A stretch of DNA of 64,000 nt. It comes from Tardiphaga robiniae (lineage in GTDB: Bacteria > Pseudomonadota > Alphaproteobacteria > Rhizobiales > Xanthobacteraceae). The stretch lies in assembly GCF_013359755.1 (NCBI RefSeq), contig NZ_JABMCJ010000088.1, positions 62,001 to 126,000 of the forward strand. Direction: 5' to 3'. The position numbers were made by a program, and so were the translations under genes. The notes under the pieces were generated by a model. The model did no database searches. It had not been told where the DNA came from and was given only the letters and a program-made list of their open reading frames with translations. Shown here in pieces: positions 18,519 to 30,267 of this stretch; position 1 is the stretch's first letter; each line of letters starts with the position of its first letter.

Positions 18519-19724
18519 TTACTTCTTCACCAGCGGGCAGCGCGAGGCTTCCAGCGGTTGGAATGCCTGCTCTGCGGGAACGGTCGCGAGCAGCTTATAG
18601 TCGTCCCAGCGGCCCTTGGATTCCGACGGCTTCTTCACCTCGAACAGGTACATGTCATGCACCATGCGGCCATCCTCGCGAATCCGGCCATTCTTGGCAA
18701 ACATGTCATTGATCGGCGTCTCCTTCATGAGCTTCATGACCGGTGCCGAGTCCGTGCTGCCGGCCGCCTTCACAGCCTTGAGATAATGCAGAACCGATGA
18801 ATAGACACCGGCCTGGGCCGAGGTCGGTACGCGCTTGGTGCGCTCCTGAAAGCGCTTGGTGAAAGCGCGCGTCTCGTCATTGAGGTCCCAGTAGAACGCT
18901 TCCGCCAGGATCAGGCCCTGCGCGGTATCGAGACCGACACTGTCGATGTCGGAGATAAAGGCCAGCAGCGGCGACAGCTTCTGGCCACCGCTACGCGTCA
19001 GGCCGAATTCAGCCGCCTGCTTGATCGCCGTGATGGTGTCACCGCCGGCATTGGCGAGGCCGACGACCTTGGCCTTGGAGCTCTGCGCCTGCAGCAGGAA
19101 AGACGAGAAGTCGGACGTATTCAGCGGATGCTTGACCGAGCCCACCACCTTGCCGCCAGCCTTGGTGACGACAGCCGTGGTGTCCTTTTCGAGATCCTGA
19201 CCGAATGCATAGTCCGCCGACAGGAAGAACCAGGTATCGAGGCCGTTCTTCACGGTGGCGAGGCCGGTCACATTCGCCTGCGCATAGGTGTCGAACACGT
19301 AATGCACCGTATAGGGGCCGCAGGCCTCGTTGCTGAGGCGGATTGAGCCCGGGCCGTTGAAGATGATGATCTTGTTGCGCGCGCGCGCGATTTCGCTCGC
19401 GGCCAGTGCGGTCGCCGATGCCGCAACGTCGATGATCGCCTCGACGCCCTGATTGTCGAGCATATCGCGCGCGATGTTGGCGGACAGATCAGCCTTGTTG
19501 AGATGGTCGGCGGCAATAATCTCGATCTTGCGGCCCAGCACTTCACCGCCAAAATCTTCTGCAGCCATCTTCGCAGCGGTCTCGCTGCCCGGGCCGGTGA
19601 TATCGGCATACAGGCCCGACATATCGAGAATGGCGCCGAGCTTTAGTGGCTTGGTCTGCGCCATGGCACTTGTGGCCGCGAATGCCATTGCTGACACCAG
19701 CAGACCTGAAATGATGTTCTTCAA
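18519..19724 (-). CDS. branched-chain-type ABC transporter substrate-binding protein
   Basis: 401 residues from a TTG preceded by GGAGG at five bases. This start gives a proper signal peptide (KNIISGLLVSAMAFAATSAMA/QTK). The mature part is a type-I periplasmic binding protein of the LivJ class: LGAILDMSGLYADITGPGSE, KAEIIAADHLNKADLSANIA-like region, WFFLSADYAFGQDLEKD. A longer frame to 19859 lacks a signal sequence. No permease or ATPase genes are next to it, so it must use partners elsewhere. The ligand is probably an aromatic or branched acid used by neighbouring enzymes. Confidence 0.9.
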   Translation of the reverse strand: MKNIISGLLVSAMAFAATSAMAQTKPLKLGAILDMSGLYADITGPGSETAAKMAAEDFGGEVLGRKIEIIAADHLNKADLSANIARDMLDNQGVEAIIDVAASATALAASEIARARNKIIIFNGPGSIRLSNEACGPYTVHYVFDTYAQANVTGLATVKNGLDTWFFLSADYAFGQDLEKDTTAVVTKAGGKVVGSVKHPLNTSDFSSFLLQAQSSKAKVVGLANAGGDTITAIKQAAEFGLTRSGGQKLSPLLAFISDIDSVGLDTAQGLILAEAFYWDLNDETRAFTKRFQERTKRVPTSAQAGVYSSVLHYLKAVKAAGSTDSAPVMKLMKETPINDMFAKNGRIREDGRMVHDMYLFEVKKPSESKGRWDDYKLLATVPAEQAFQPLEASRCPLVKK

Positions 19725-19920
19725 AAGTCCCTCCCTCAGACGCGCCGTTATTGTTCGTGCGCGGTGTTTGTTGTTCTCGCGATCATGCCGCAATGAAACA
19801 ACAGCGGCAAGCGGCGGTGCTGCCAAGAATAGCTGCAAAGACATCAAGGTTTTCCGCAAAACGGAATGGATTGCTTGCTATGATCGACGAGAGGTTGACT
19901 GAAGCTCGCAAGGTGGCGTG

Positions 19921-20709
19921 ATGCGTGCCGCATCTGCAAAATGTGACGTGTCGCATGCTACAACGCTGTTGCTGGCAGTGATCGGCATTTCAACATCCAT
20001 GCAGTCTGCGTCCGCCGCCTGCATGTTCGCCGCGCAGGGCGAAGGTCGTGTCGCCGACGTGATCGATGTCAGGACATTGCGTTTGAGCGACGGCAACGTG
20101 ATCCGTCTGGCGGGGATCGAGCCGATAGCCGGCTCATCGAAGTCGACGAGCGAACTTGTCGCATTGGTCTCCGGCCGCGATGTCACCTTGTACGGCGAAA
20201 GCGACATGCCGGATCGCTATGGCCGGCAGCCGGCTTTTGTCTTCGTCGATCCCGCTGCACCGTCGCTGCAGGCGCAGCTTCTGGCGCAGGGCGCTGCCCT
20301 CGCCTCCGGTGCGATTTCGGATAAAACCTGCGCGGCGGAACTCGCCGCTGCAGAAGGCTCGGCCCGCCGGCTGAAGCGCGGAATCTGGGCTCAAACCAAC
20401 GTCATAAAAAACGCGGAAAGTCCCGGCGATATCTTGGCCGATGTGGGGCGTTTCGGGGTGGTCGAGGGGCGGGTTTTGTCGGTTCGCCAGGCCGGAATGA
20501 TGACCTACGTCAATTTCGGACGTCGCTGGACTGAGGACTTTGCGGTGACTGTTTCAAGGCGCATGATGGCCGCCTTCGAGACGGCAGGAGTTACGCTTAA
20601 GTCCCTAGAAAGACGACATATTCGCGTTCGGGGATGGATCGAGAGGCGCGGCGGGCCGCGGATCGAGGCGCTCGGGGTGCAGCAGATCGAAGTGGTCGGG
20701 GACAATTAG
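19921..20709 (+). CDS. secreted thermonuclease (SNase)-like protein
   Basis: 262 residues. A signal segment ends near SASAACMFA; GEGRVADVIDVRTLRLSDGN, VIRLAGIEP, RDVTLYGESDMPDRYGRQPAF and LLAQGAALAS match the OB-fold of staphylococcal-nuclease-like proteins. The metal-binding and catalytic Asp/Arg/Glu set looks only partly kept, so nuclease activity is doubtful. The C-terminal ~100 residues (WAQTNVIKNAESPGDI onward) are an additional OB-like domain. The ATG at 19921 follows AAGGTGG. 32 bp before the M48 gene; likely co-transcribed. Confidence 0.78.
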   Translation: MRAASAKCDVSHATTLLLAVIGISTSMQSASAACMFAAQGEGRVADVIDVRTLRLSDGNVIRLAGIEPIAGSSKSTSELVALVSGRDVTLYGESDMPDRYGRQPAFVFVDPAAPSLQAQLLAQGAALASGAISDKTCAAELAAAEGSARRLKRGIWAQTNVIKNAESPGDILADVGRFGVVEGRVLSVRQAGMMTYVNFGRRWTEDFAVTVSRRMMAAFETAGVTLKSLERRHIRVRGWIERRGGPRIEALGVQQIEVVGDN

Positions 20710-20741
20710 GCCACTTGGGCAGCAAGATCGCTTGAGCGAAG

Positions 20742-22274
20742 ATGATTTGGGCGAATGGGCTGTTTGGGCAGAAAGTGGACGACGTGACGGGTGTGGGACG
20801 GCAAACCAGCTTGAGCCGCTGCCTTTGGGCTGCGCCGGCCCTGCTGTGCGCTGCGCTCGCTCTATCGGCCTGCGGCGATGCCAGCCGGTTCGAGGCCGCC
20901 TCGTCGGTCAAGCCAACGGTAGCGGCCAAGCCGCCGAAGCCAGCCGTGGTGCAGACCCCGGCCGCCGAGAAAGAACACGAGCGCATCCTCGCATCCTATG
21001 GCGGCGCCTATGACGACCCGCGGCTGGAAGCACTGATCACCAAGACCGTCGATCGGCTGGTCGCAGCCTCCGAACGACCGGACCTAGCCTATAAGGTCAC
21101 GATCCTCAATTCGGGCGCCGTCAACGCCTTTGCCCTGCCGACTGGACAACTCTATGTCACGCGCGGCCTGATCGCGTTGGCCAGCGATACATCCGAGATT
21201 TCGTCGGTGCTGTCGCACGAGATGGCGCATGTGCTCGCCAAGCACGCGTCCATCCGCGAGGAGCAGGCACGGCAGGCATCGATCGTCACCCGCGTCGTTA
21301 CTGATATGGGCAGCGATCCCGATCTCACTGCGCTCGCGCTCGCCAAATCCAAACTGACGATGGCGAGCTTCTCGCGCGCGCAGGAATTCGAAGCCGACGG
21401 CATCGGCGTAGGCATCTCGGCCCGTGCAAAGTTCGATCCCTATGGGGCGTCGCGCTTTCTCGCGGCGATGGAGCGTAACGCGGCGCTGAAGGCCAGCCGC
21501 ACGCCGCTCGATCCCCGCGCGCAGGACTTCCTGTCGTCCCATCCGGCGACGCCCGAGCGCGTGCAGAATGCGCAAGCCAATGCGCGGCAATATTCCTCGC
21601 CCGACGGCGGCGAGCGCGATCGCGAGACCTATCTCTCGGCCATCGACGGCATCGTCTATGGCGAGGACCCGAGCGAGGGTTTCGTGCGCGGCCGCCGCTT
21701 CCTGCATCCCAAGCTCGGCTTCACCTTCCAGGCGCCAGAGGCGTTCACCCTCGACAATACGGCGCAGGCGGTGATCGGCGTGCGCGAAGGCGGCAATCAG
21801 GCCATGCGCTTCGATGTGGTCCGCGTACCATCCGAACAGACGCTGAGCGACTACCTCAATTCCGGATGGATGGAGAATGTCGACAAAGCCACCACGGAAG
21901 AGCTGACCATCAACGGCTTCCCGGCAGCGTCCGCCATCGCGCGCGGCGACCAGTGGCAATTCCGCGTTTACGCGTTGCGCTTCGGCAGCGACGTCTACCG
22001 CTTCATCTTCGCTGCCAAGCAGAAGAGCACCGAGAGCGAACGCAACGCCCGCGACACCGTTAACTCGTTCCGCCGCCTGACCCTGGCCGAGATTCAGGCC
22101 GCCCGTCCGCTGCGCATCAAGGTGATCACCGTGCAGCCCGGAGACACCGTGGAGTCACTGTCGCATCGCATGAGCGGCGTCGATCGTCCACTGGAGCGCT
22201 TCCGCGTATTGAACGGGCTCGAGAACAATGCCAGCGTGAAAGCCCGCGACCGCGTCAAGGTCGTGGTGGATTGA
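20742..22274 (+). CDS. M48-family zinc metalloprotease, lipoprotein with C-terminal LysM
   Basis: 510 residues. Signal peptide with lipobox LSAC (Cys ~44). The peptidase domain has HEMAHVLAKH (HExxH), EFEADGIGVG giving the third zinc ligand, and SSHPATPERV typical of the family. The C-terminus (ITVQPGDTVESLSHRMSG ... FRVLNGL) is a LysM-like module for peptidoglycan. It is an LPS-assembly/periplasmic quality-control type protease of the BepA/LoiP class. The start is uncertain: GTG at 20775 would also keep the signal peptide. Confidence 0.9.
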   Translation: MIWANGLFGQKVDDVTGVGRQTSLSRCLWAAPALLCAALALSACGDASRFEAASSVKPTVAAKPPKPAVVQTPAAEKEHERILASYGGAYDDPRLEALITKTVDRLVAASERPDLAYKVTILNSGAVNAFALPTGQLYVTRGLIALASDTSEISSVLSHEMAHVLAKHASIREEQARQASIVTRVVTDMGSDPDLTALALAKSKLTMASFSRAQEFEADGIGVGISARAKFDPYGASRFLAAMERNAALKASRTPLDPRAQDFLSSHPATPERVQNAQANARQYSSPDGGERDRETYLSAIDGIVYGEDPSEGFVRGRRFLHPKLGFTFQAPEAFTLDNTAQAVIGVREGGNQAMRFDVVRVPSEQTLSDYLNSGWMENVDKATTEELTINGFPAASAIARGDQWQFRVYALRFGSDVYRFIFAAKQKSTESERNARDTVNSFRRLTLAEIQAARPLRIKVITVQPGDTVESLSHRMSGVDRPLERFRVLNGLENNASVKARDRVKVVVD

Positions 22275-22304
22275 GATCCACCCAAGTACTTGCTCATGGA
22301 CAAC

Positions 22305-22335
22305 AAAAAAGCCCGGCCTCTCGGCCGGGCTTTTC
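22305..22335. terminator. bidirectional terminator
   Basis: GCCCGGCC-TCTC-GGCCGGGC with AAAAAA before and TTTT after, between the convergent M48 and CarD genes. Confidence 0.93.
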
Positions 22336-22358
22336 GTATTCAACTTGCGAGACGCTGC

Positions 22359-23423
22359 TTATGCAGCCTCGTCCGCGGCGGCGACATCATCGTCACCATC
22401 GCTGTCGGCCTCGTCAGCACCGGCTTCGGCGCCTGCCTCGGCCTTGGCGCCACGGCGCGGGCTCTTGGCGAGCTGGCCTTCGATCTCCTTGACCGCTTCG
22501 GTCTCGGTGACGTGCTGAACCACAGCGATTTCGCGCGACAGACGATCGAGAGCTGCTTCATACAGCTGACGTTCGCTGTAGGACTGCTCGGGCTGCGAGT
22601 CGGAGCGGAACAGATCGCGGACCACTTCGGCGATGGCAACGATATCGCCCGAGTTGATCTTCGCTTCGTATTCCTGTGCGCGGCGCGACCACATGGTGCG
22701 CTTGATGCGGGCACGGCCCTTCAGTGTCTCCAGCGCGCGCTTGACCAGCGCCGGCTCGGACAGCTTGCGCATGCCGACATTCGCGACCTTCGCGGTCGGA
22801 ACGCGCAGGGTCATCTTGTCCTTCATGAAATTGATCACGAAGAGTTCAAGCCTGGCGCCTGCAATTTCCTGCTCTTCGATGGCGAGGATCTGGCCAACAC
22901 CATGCGCTGGATAGACAACGAATTCGTTGGTCTTGAAGCCCTGACGCTGGGTCAGTGGCTTCTTCGGCTCTTCGACGCGCGGAGCCGCAGCGGGCGCCGG
23001 CTTGGCGGCCACGGGCTTTGCAGCAACCTTGGCAGCTTCCTTCGGCGCAGCAGCCTTCACAGCGGGCGCAGCAACCGGAGCCTTGGCCACAGGAGCCTTC
23101 GCAGCCGTCTTCGGCGCAGCAGGCTTAGCGGCAGTGGTCTTCGAAGCAGCAGCCTTCGGGGCAGGTTTGGCAGTCTTGTTGGGCATTGCACTTCTTTTAT
23201 TTTTGGAGGACTTTTCAGCCGCAGCCTTCGCGGCGGTCCGGGTGTCCTTGACAGGAGCCCGGGCACGGCCTTTGGTGACAGAATTCTTCGCAGCAGGACC
23301 CTTCACAACGCGGCTCGCCGCAGTTGTTTTCTTGGAAGCCTTCGGATCCAAAACCTTCGAAGCAGTAGCCTTCTTCGAAACAGCAGCCTTGGAAACACTC
23401 TTTTTACGCGTTTTCTGTGACAC
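22359..23423 (-). CDS. CarD/CdnL-family RNA polymerase-binding regulator with long Lys/Ala-rich N-terminus
   Basis: The CarD domain (QRQGFKTNEFVVYPAHGVGQ ... INFMKDKMTLRVPTAKVANVG) is followed by the helical CdnL domain (LKGRARIKRTMWSRRAQEYE, SYSERQLYEAALDRLSREIA) and an acidic tail. CarD binds the RNA polymerase beta subunit and stabilises open promoters. Ahead of it lies a long Lys/Ala/Pro histone-like segment. The start is uncertain: ATG at 23186 is possible, but the same Lys/Ala-rich coding pattern continues in frame to about the GTG at 23423, and a good promoter sits just upstream, so I extend it there; GTG at 23501 is the outer limit. Confidence 0.88.
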   Translation of the reverse strand: MSQKTRKKSVSKAAVSKKATASKVLDPKASKKTTAASRVVKGPAAKNSVTKGRARAPVKDTRTAAKAAAEKSSKNKRSAMPNKTAKPAPKAAASKTTAAKPAAPKTAAKAPVAKAPVAAPAVKAAAPKEAAKVAAKPVAAKPAPAAAPRVEEPKKPLTQRQGFKTNEFVVYPAHGVGQILAIEEQEIAGARLELFVINFMKDKMTLRVPTAKVANVGMRKLSEPALVKRALETLKGRARIKRTMWSRRAQEYEAKINSGDIVAIAEVVRDLFRSDSQPEQSYSERQLYEAALDRLSREIAVVQHVTETEAVKEIEGQLAKSPRRGAKAEAGAEAGADEADSDGDDDVAAADEAA

Positions 23424-23527
23424 AGCCTGCGCGTGGAAACCGCCACGCCCCTGTTTGATGTTTAAACGGGAACCCGGCAGGGCCAAATCGAGCGGCACCA
23501 CATGGTCCAGCTTCTTGAATTGTGCCT

Positions 23528-23555
23528 ATTATAGCACATTTCCCGCAAAAATCAA
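23528..23555 (-). promoter_or_regulatory. sigma-70 type promoter of carD
   Basis: On the reverse strand TTGATT (23555-23550), a 16-bp spacer and a perfect TATAAT (23533-23528). The predicted start of transcription is near 23521. It lies in a sharply A/T-rich stretch just upstream of the carD frame. Confidence 0.75.
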
Positions 23556-23561
23556 TGATTT

Positions 23562-23602
23562 ATGCCCTGTCGCGGCCGCTTGGCGGCCGCTTCCGGGGCA
23601 TA
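23562..23602 (-). terminator. large hairpin between fdxA and carD
   Basis: ATGCCC...GGGGCAT encloses GCGGCCGC-TTG-GCGGCCGC. It lies after the fdxA stop and directly before the carD promoter, so it could end fdxA transcription. The T run is interrupted, which lowers confidence. Confidence 0.45.
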
Positions 23603-23682
23603 ATCGGGGCTAGGGTAAATTTCGTGTGGCTTGGGGTATCGGGGTCACCCAATCAATTGCTTGATCGCTGTGACCGGGGAAC

Positions 23683-24021
23683 TCAGTCGCCCTTGCCAGG
23701 CGCCGCCGAGAAATACTTCTCGTACTTGCCTTCCTGACCATCGAATTCCTTGGCTTCGGGCAGTTCGTCGATTTTCTGGGTGATGTTCGGCCACGTCTTG
23801 GCGTGTTCCAGATTGATCTGCAGCCACTTCTCGATATTGCCTTCGGTATCAGGCTTGATCGCGTCCGCCGGGCATTCGGGCTCGCAGACACCGCAATCGA
23901 TGCATTCGTCCGGATGGATGACCAGCATGTTTTCACCCTCGTAGAAGCAGTCCACGGGACACACTTCGACGCAGTCGGTGTATTTACATTTGATGCAATT
24001 GTCGGTGACGACGTAAGTCAT
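23683..24021 (-). CDS. fdxA: 7Fe ferredoxin FdxA
   Basis: 112 residues from the ATG at 24021. The N-terminal [20 protein letters not shown] and CPVDCFYEG, then [18 protein letters not shown], provide the Cys set for one 3Fe-4S and one 4Fe-4S cluster. The long C-terminal extension ([20 protein letters not shown]) is typical of FdxA. An upstream in-frame extension to 24099 lacks family similarity. In rhizobia it usually sits between the CarD gene and the S4/helicase genes, as here. Electron carrier; physiological partner not fixed. Confidence 0.95.
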   Translation of the reverse strand: MTYVVTDNCIKCKYTDCVEVCPVDCFYEGENMLVIHPDECIDCGVCEPECPADAIKPDTEGNIEKWLQINLEHAKTWPNITQKIDELPEAKEFDGQEGKYEKYFSAAPGKGD

Positions 24022-24172
24022 CCAGAACTCCGGAAACGATCGATATTCAATGTTTGCGTAGCGCACCAACCCCGCTGCCGCAAGGGACGCGGCCGGCATG
24101 GGTCAGGGCATTTCGACCAAGGAAAAAGCCTGCCACGAAACCATCATTGGACGCGGCATCTAGCCTAGATAG

Positions 24173-24442
24173 TTACTCCGGAAGGTGTTGCAAATCGGTA
24201 TAGAGCACGCGCGCCGCAGTGGCATCGCCACGTCGTTCCGAGAAGCCCTCGACCTTCATCACCCGCACGGTGCGATCCAGCGCCACCGTGAGCACGTCGC
24301 CGATCTTCACACCATGGCCCGGCGATTTCTCGCGCTCGCCATTGATGCGGACCTTGCCGCCTTCCACCAACGCAACGGCACTGGTGCGGGCTTTGACGAC
24401 CCGCGCGTGCCACAGCCATTTATCAAGACGCTGGCGCTCCAA
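24173..24442 (-). CDS. S4-domain RNA-binding protein (HslR-like)
   Basis: 89 residues. Start is TTG, directly preceded by an in-frame TGA, so no longer start is possible. ERQRLDKWLWHARVVKART, VEGGKVRINGEREKSPGHGV and GDVLTVALDRTVRVMKV are the S4 alpha-L RNA-binding fold of heat-shock protein 15, which binds free 50S subunits carrying nascent chains. It follows the helicase gene by 48 bp on the same strand and is probably co-transcribed with it. Confidence 0.9.
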   Translation of the reverse strand: MERQRLDKWLWHARVVKARTSAVALVEGGKVRINGEREKSPGHGVKIGDVLTVALDRTVRVMKVEGFSERRGDATAARVLYTDLQHLPE

Positions 24443-24490
24443 TCAGCACACCACCAAATGGCGGCTCGGTGCCGCCTTACATGACCTGCA

Positions 24491-27976
<3,486 letters not shown>

Positions 27977-28338
27977 GTTTTTCAGATATTTCCGCGTCGC
28001 CGACTGTCAAGACCGAGACAGGTTACGACGCTTCAGAGCCGCGCTTTTTGATGGTTTGGAACGAGTCCGGAACGAAAGCGGCCCGAATCGGTGACTCGGC
28101 ACCTCCCTGGCCGCATCACCCCAACATCTCGCGCTGACATTCTCCGAGACTGACTAGATCAAGTTTGTGACAGCGCAACAAGGGCCGACAAATCCCCGAA
28201 GTTATGAACAGCGCACGGACTCCGAACCGGCTTTGAGTCAAGCCGGGATCCTGCGCAAATCCTGCGGCGCGTTTGCGACGATGCTGCGATGGCGCACTTT
28301 GTCTTGCGGCATCATTGCGGCAGCGTCCCGTCTCGGTC
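27977..28338. other. intergenic stretch upstream of the helicase
   Basis: No gene recognised. It presumably holds the helicase promoter; a run of moderate-GC bases at 28090-28200 has no clear hairpin. Confidence 0.4.
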
Positions 28339-28449
28339 CCTCATGGTGAGGAGCGCGGCTTCGCGCGTCTCGAACCATGAGCTGGCGGGGCCAAGACCTG
28401 TCACCATCCTTCGAGACGCCGCGCAAGGGCGCGGCTCCTCAGGATGAGG
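28339..28449. repeat. inverted repeat of Bradyrhizobium intergenic type
   Basis: Arm CCTCATGGTGAGGAGCGCGG (28339-) and arm CGCGGCTCCTCAGGATGAGG (to 28449) are imperfect inverted copies; the motifs GTCTCGAACCATG and CATCCTTCGAGACG are likewise mirrored. The whole can fold as one hairpin around a ~25-base loop. Similar CCTCATCCTGAGGAGC elements are known as dispersed repeats in Bradyrhizobium-type genomes. Confidence 0.75.
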
Positions 28450-28491
28450 CCGGTGTGTGGAGCCGCCTCCTTTAGAACTTGCCTCGTTCTC

Positions 28492-29487
28492 TCAGTTCGT
28501 CTTCGCCACGGCCTTAGCCGGCGCGGGGGTGGTGACGAATTCGGTGGCTTCCAGCATGGCGACGCCAAGCGGGGTCGGCACCACCATGCGATACGGCACC
28601 AGCACGCGGGTGCCGGCGATCGGCACCAGGGTCACTTCGATATTGCGCTGGGCGGCAAGATATTTGATGGCGGCGCGGTCGGGCACATAGCCGGCGATCG
28701 GCGTGAAATAGACGGCGCAGACGATGGCAGGCCCGCGATAGCCCTTCTCGGCCTTCACGCTTTCCATGCGCTTGTAGTCGAGCTTGAGATCGTAGCGCAT
28801 GCGGCCGTCGAAGATCGACGCGCCGGTGCGGCACGAATCCGGCGTCAGCAACTCGCCGGTGCCGCCGACGCGCATCAGCGAGCCGGTCATCGGATCGATC
28901 ACGTTGCGGCGATGCGCATCGGTGATCGGAATCTTCTCGGGATCGAGCGGCGGCTCCGGCTCGATGGAGAACTCCTTCACATAGCCCGGCGTGATCAGCA
29001 TCTTGATCGTCTCGGACTTCTTCGCGGAGGTGGTGACGGCCTGATAATTCGACGGCACCAGCGCGCCCGCGACCACGCGGCCGGTGGACTGGCCGGAGCC
29101 CGAGCCGCCGGCAAATGCCTTCAGCAGACCGGCGGTGCCGCCACTGGCGGTCGCGGAATACTGGTCTTCATTGATGTCGATGGCCCACTGGCCCTTGCCC
29201 ACCGCGATGCCGGCGAGGCTGGCTTCGTATTTGGCCTCGAGCTTGCCGCCGGCCAACACCGCCGGCGCAGGGGCCTGAACCGGCACGGCGGCCGGGGCCT
29301 GGCCTTGAGTTTGGCTTTGGATCTGGCCTTGTGCCTGCGCCGAGGCGTCCACCGGCAAAACCGGCAGCATCAGGCCCGCGGCGACGGCGAAACGCGCGCC
29401 AAAGCCCGCAAATCGCACTCTTGCAAGCGCGGCGCTCCGCGGGGTGGTCACCGGTCGGGTCACAAAGCGGGGCGTGCGAGGGCTCAC
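28492..29487 (-). CDS. DUF3108 domain secreted protein
   Basis: 331 residues. Signal/hydrophobic segment GARFAVAAGLMLPVLPVDASA, a Gln/Ala/Pro-rich linker (QGQIQSQTQGQAPAAVPVQA), then the DUF3108 domain: LEAKYEASLAGIAVGKGQW, DYSATASGG-like strands, FDGRMRYDLKLDYKRME, CAVYFTPIAGYVP. The family forms a beta-rich envelope-associated fold of unknown biochemical role. The start ATG is the first in the frame; an internal start would still leave the signal peptide. Confidence 0.85.
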   Translation of the reverse strand: MSPRTPRFVTRPVTTPRSAALARVRFAGFGARFAVAAGLMLPVLPVDASAQAQGQIQSQTQGQAPAAVPVQAPAPAVLAGGKLEAKYEASLAGIAVGKGQWAIDINEDQYSATASGGTAGLLKAFAGGSGSGQSTGRVVAGALVPSNYQAVTTSAKKSETIKMLITPGYVKEFSIEPEPPLDPEKIPITDAHRRNVIDPMTGSLMRVGGTGELLTPDSCRTGASIFDGRMRYDLKLDYKRMESVKAEKGYRGPAIVCAVYFTPIAGYVPDRAAIKYLAAQRNIEVTLVPIAGTRVLVPYRMVVPTPLGVAMLEATEFVTTPAPAKAVAKTN

Positions 29488-29823
29488 TTGCTGATATCAC
29501 CTGGTCGGCGATCCCCGGCCAAAGGCCCAGGGCCGCATCGCTCAATTGGGCTGGAGCGACCTGTTTCCGGCCCGAATACGTCGTTTATATGATGGGAACC
29601 GCGCCAGATTCCATGTGGTTTCCGCTCGTAGGACGGGATATACAGCCCCCGAAAGCGCAGGCTTTTGCCGGTTTTGCCGCGACTTTCGCGGGCCGGATAT
29701 CTTGACGATCGCGGCCAAGCCCCCTATACGTCCGCCACTCCTGAAATGGACGTGATTTTTGACCCCCTGCCCGGCTTTGGGCTCTTCGCCTTTTAGCTGC
29801 GGGGATGACAGAGGATTTTCGCC
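29488..29823. other. divergent promoter region between the DUF3108 gene and rpmB
   Basis: No gene recognised. A short reverse frame overlaps, but its sequence is not protein-like. The stretch should contain the rpmB promoter, for which I see no strong consensus. Confidence 0.4.
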
Positions 29824-30126
29824 ATGTCTCGGCGCTGTGAACTGACACTGAAGGGCCCCCAGGTGGGCCACAAGGTGAGCCACTCGAACATCAAGACCAA
29901 GCGCCGGTTTCTGCCGAACCTGGTCAACGTGACCTTCCTGTCCGACGTGCTCGGCCGCGGCGTGCGCCTGCGCGTGTCGGCCAATGCCGTGAAGTCGGTC
30001 GACCACCGCGGCGGCTTCGATGCCTATCTGATCAAGGCCCGCGAGAGCGAGCTGTCGCAGAAGGCCGTGCTGCTCAAGCGCGCCATCGAAAAGAAGAAGG
30101 CCGAGACCGCAGCGGTTGCAGCCTGA
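29824..30126 (+). CDS. rpmB: 50S ribosomal protein L28
   Basis: 100 residues. [35 protein letters not shown] and [19 protein letters not shown] match L28, with a basic C-terminal helix and Ala-rich end ([12 protein letters not shown]) usual in alphaproteobacteria. The lone Cys gives no full zinc ribbon. A strong terminator follows, after which the low-GC operon begins. Confidence 0.97.
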   Translation: MSRRCELTLKGPQVGHKVSHSNIKTKRRFLPNLVNVTFLSDVLGRGVRLRVSANAVKSVDHRGGFDAYLIKARESELSQKAVLLKRAIEKKKAETAAVAA

Positions 30127-30167
30127 GGCTGACCCGCCGCTCAGCTAGAGCGGACTGAAATTTGAAG

Positions 30168-30196
30168 ACGGCCGGATCGCAAGATCCGGCCGTTTT
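30168..30196 (+). terminator. rho-independent terminator of rpmB
   Basis: ACGGCCGGATC-GCAA-GATCCGGCCGT then TTT: an eleven-pair perfect stem, 41 bp after the rpmB stop. Confidence 0.93.
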
Positions 30197-30267
30197 GCGT
30201 TATGGAAAACCCCTGACAGCACAACCTCTTATATGCTACCCAAGGATGCATAGGGAGTAACTAATTA

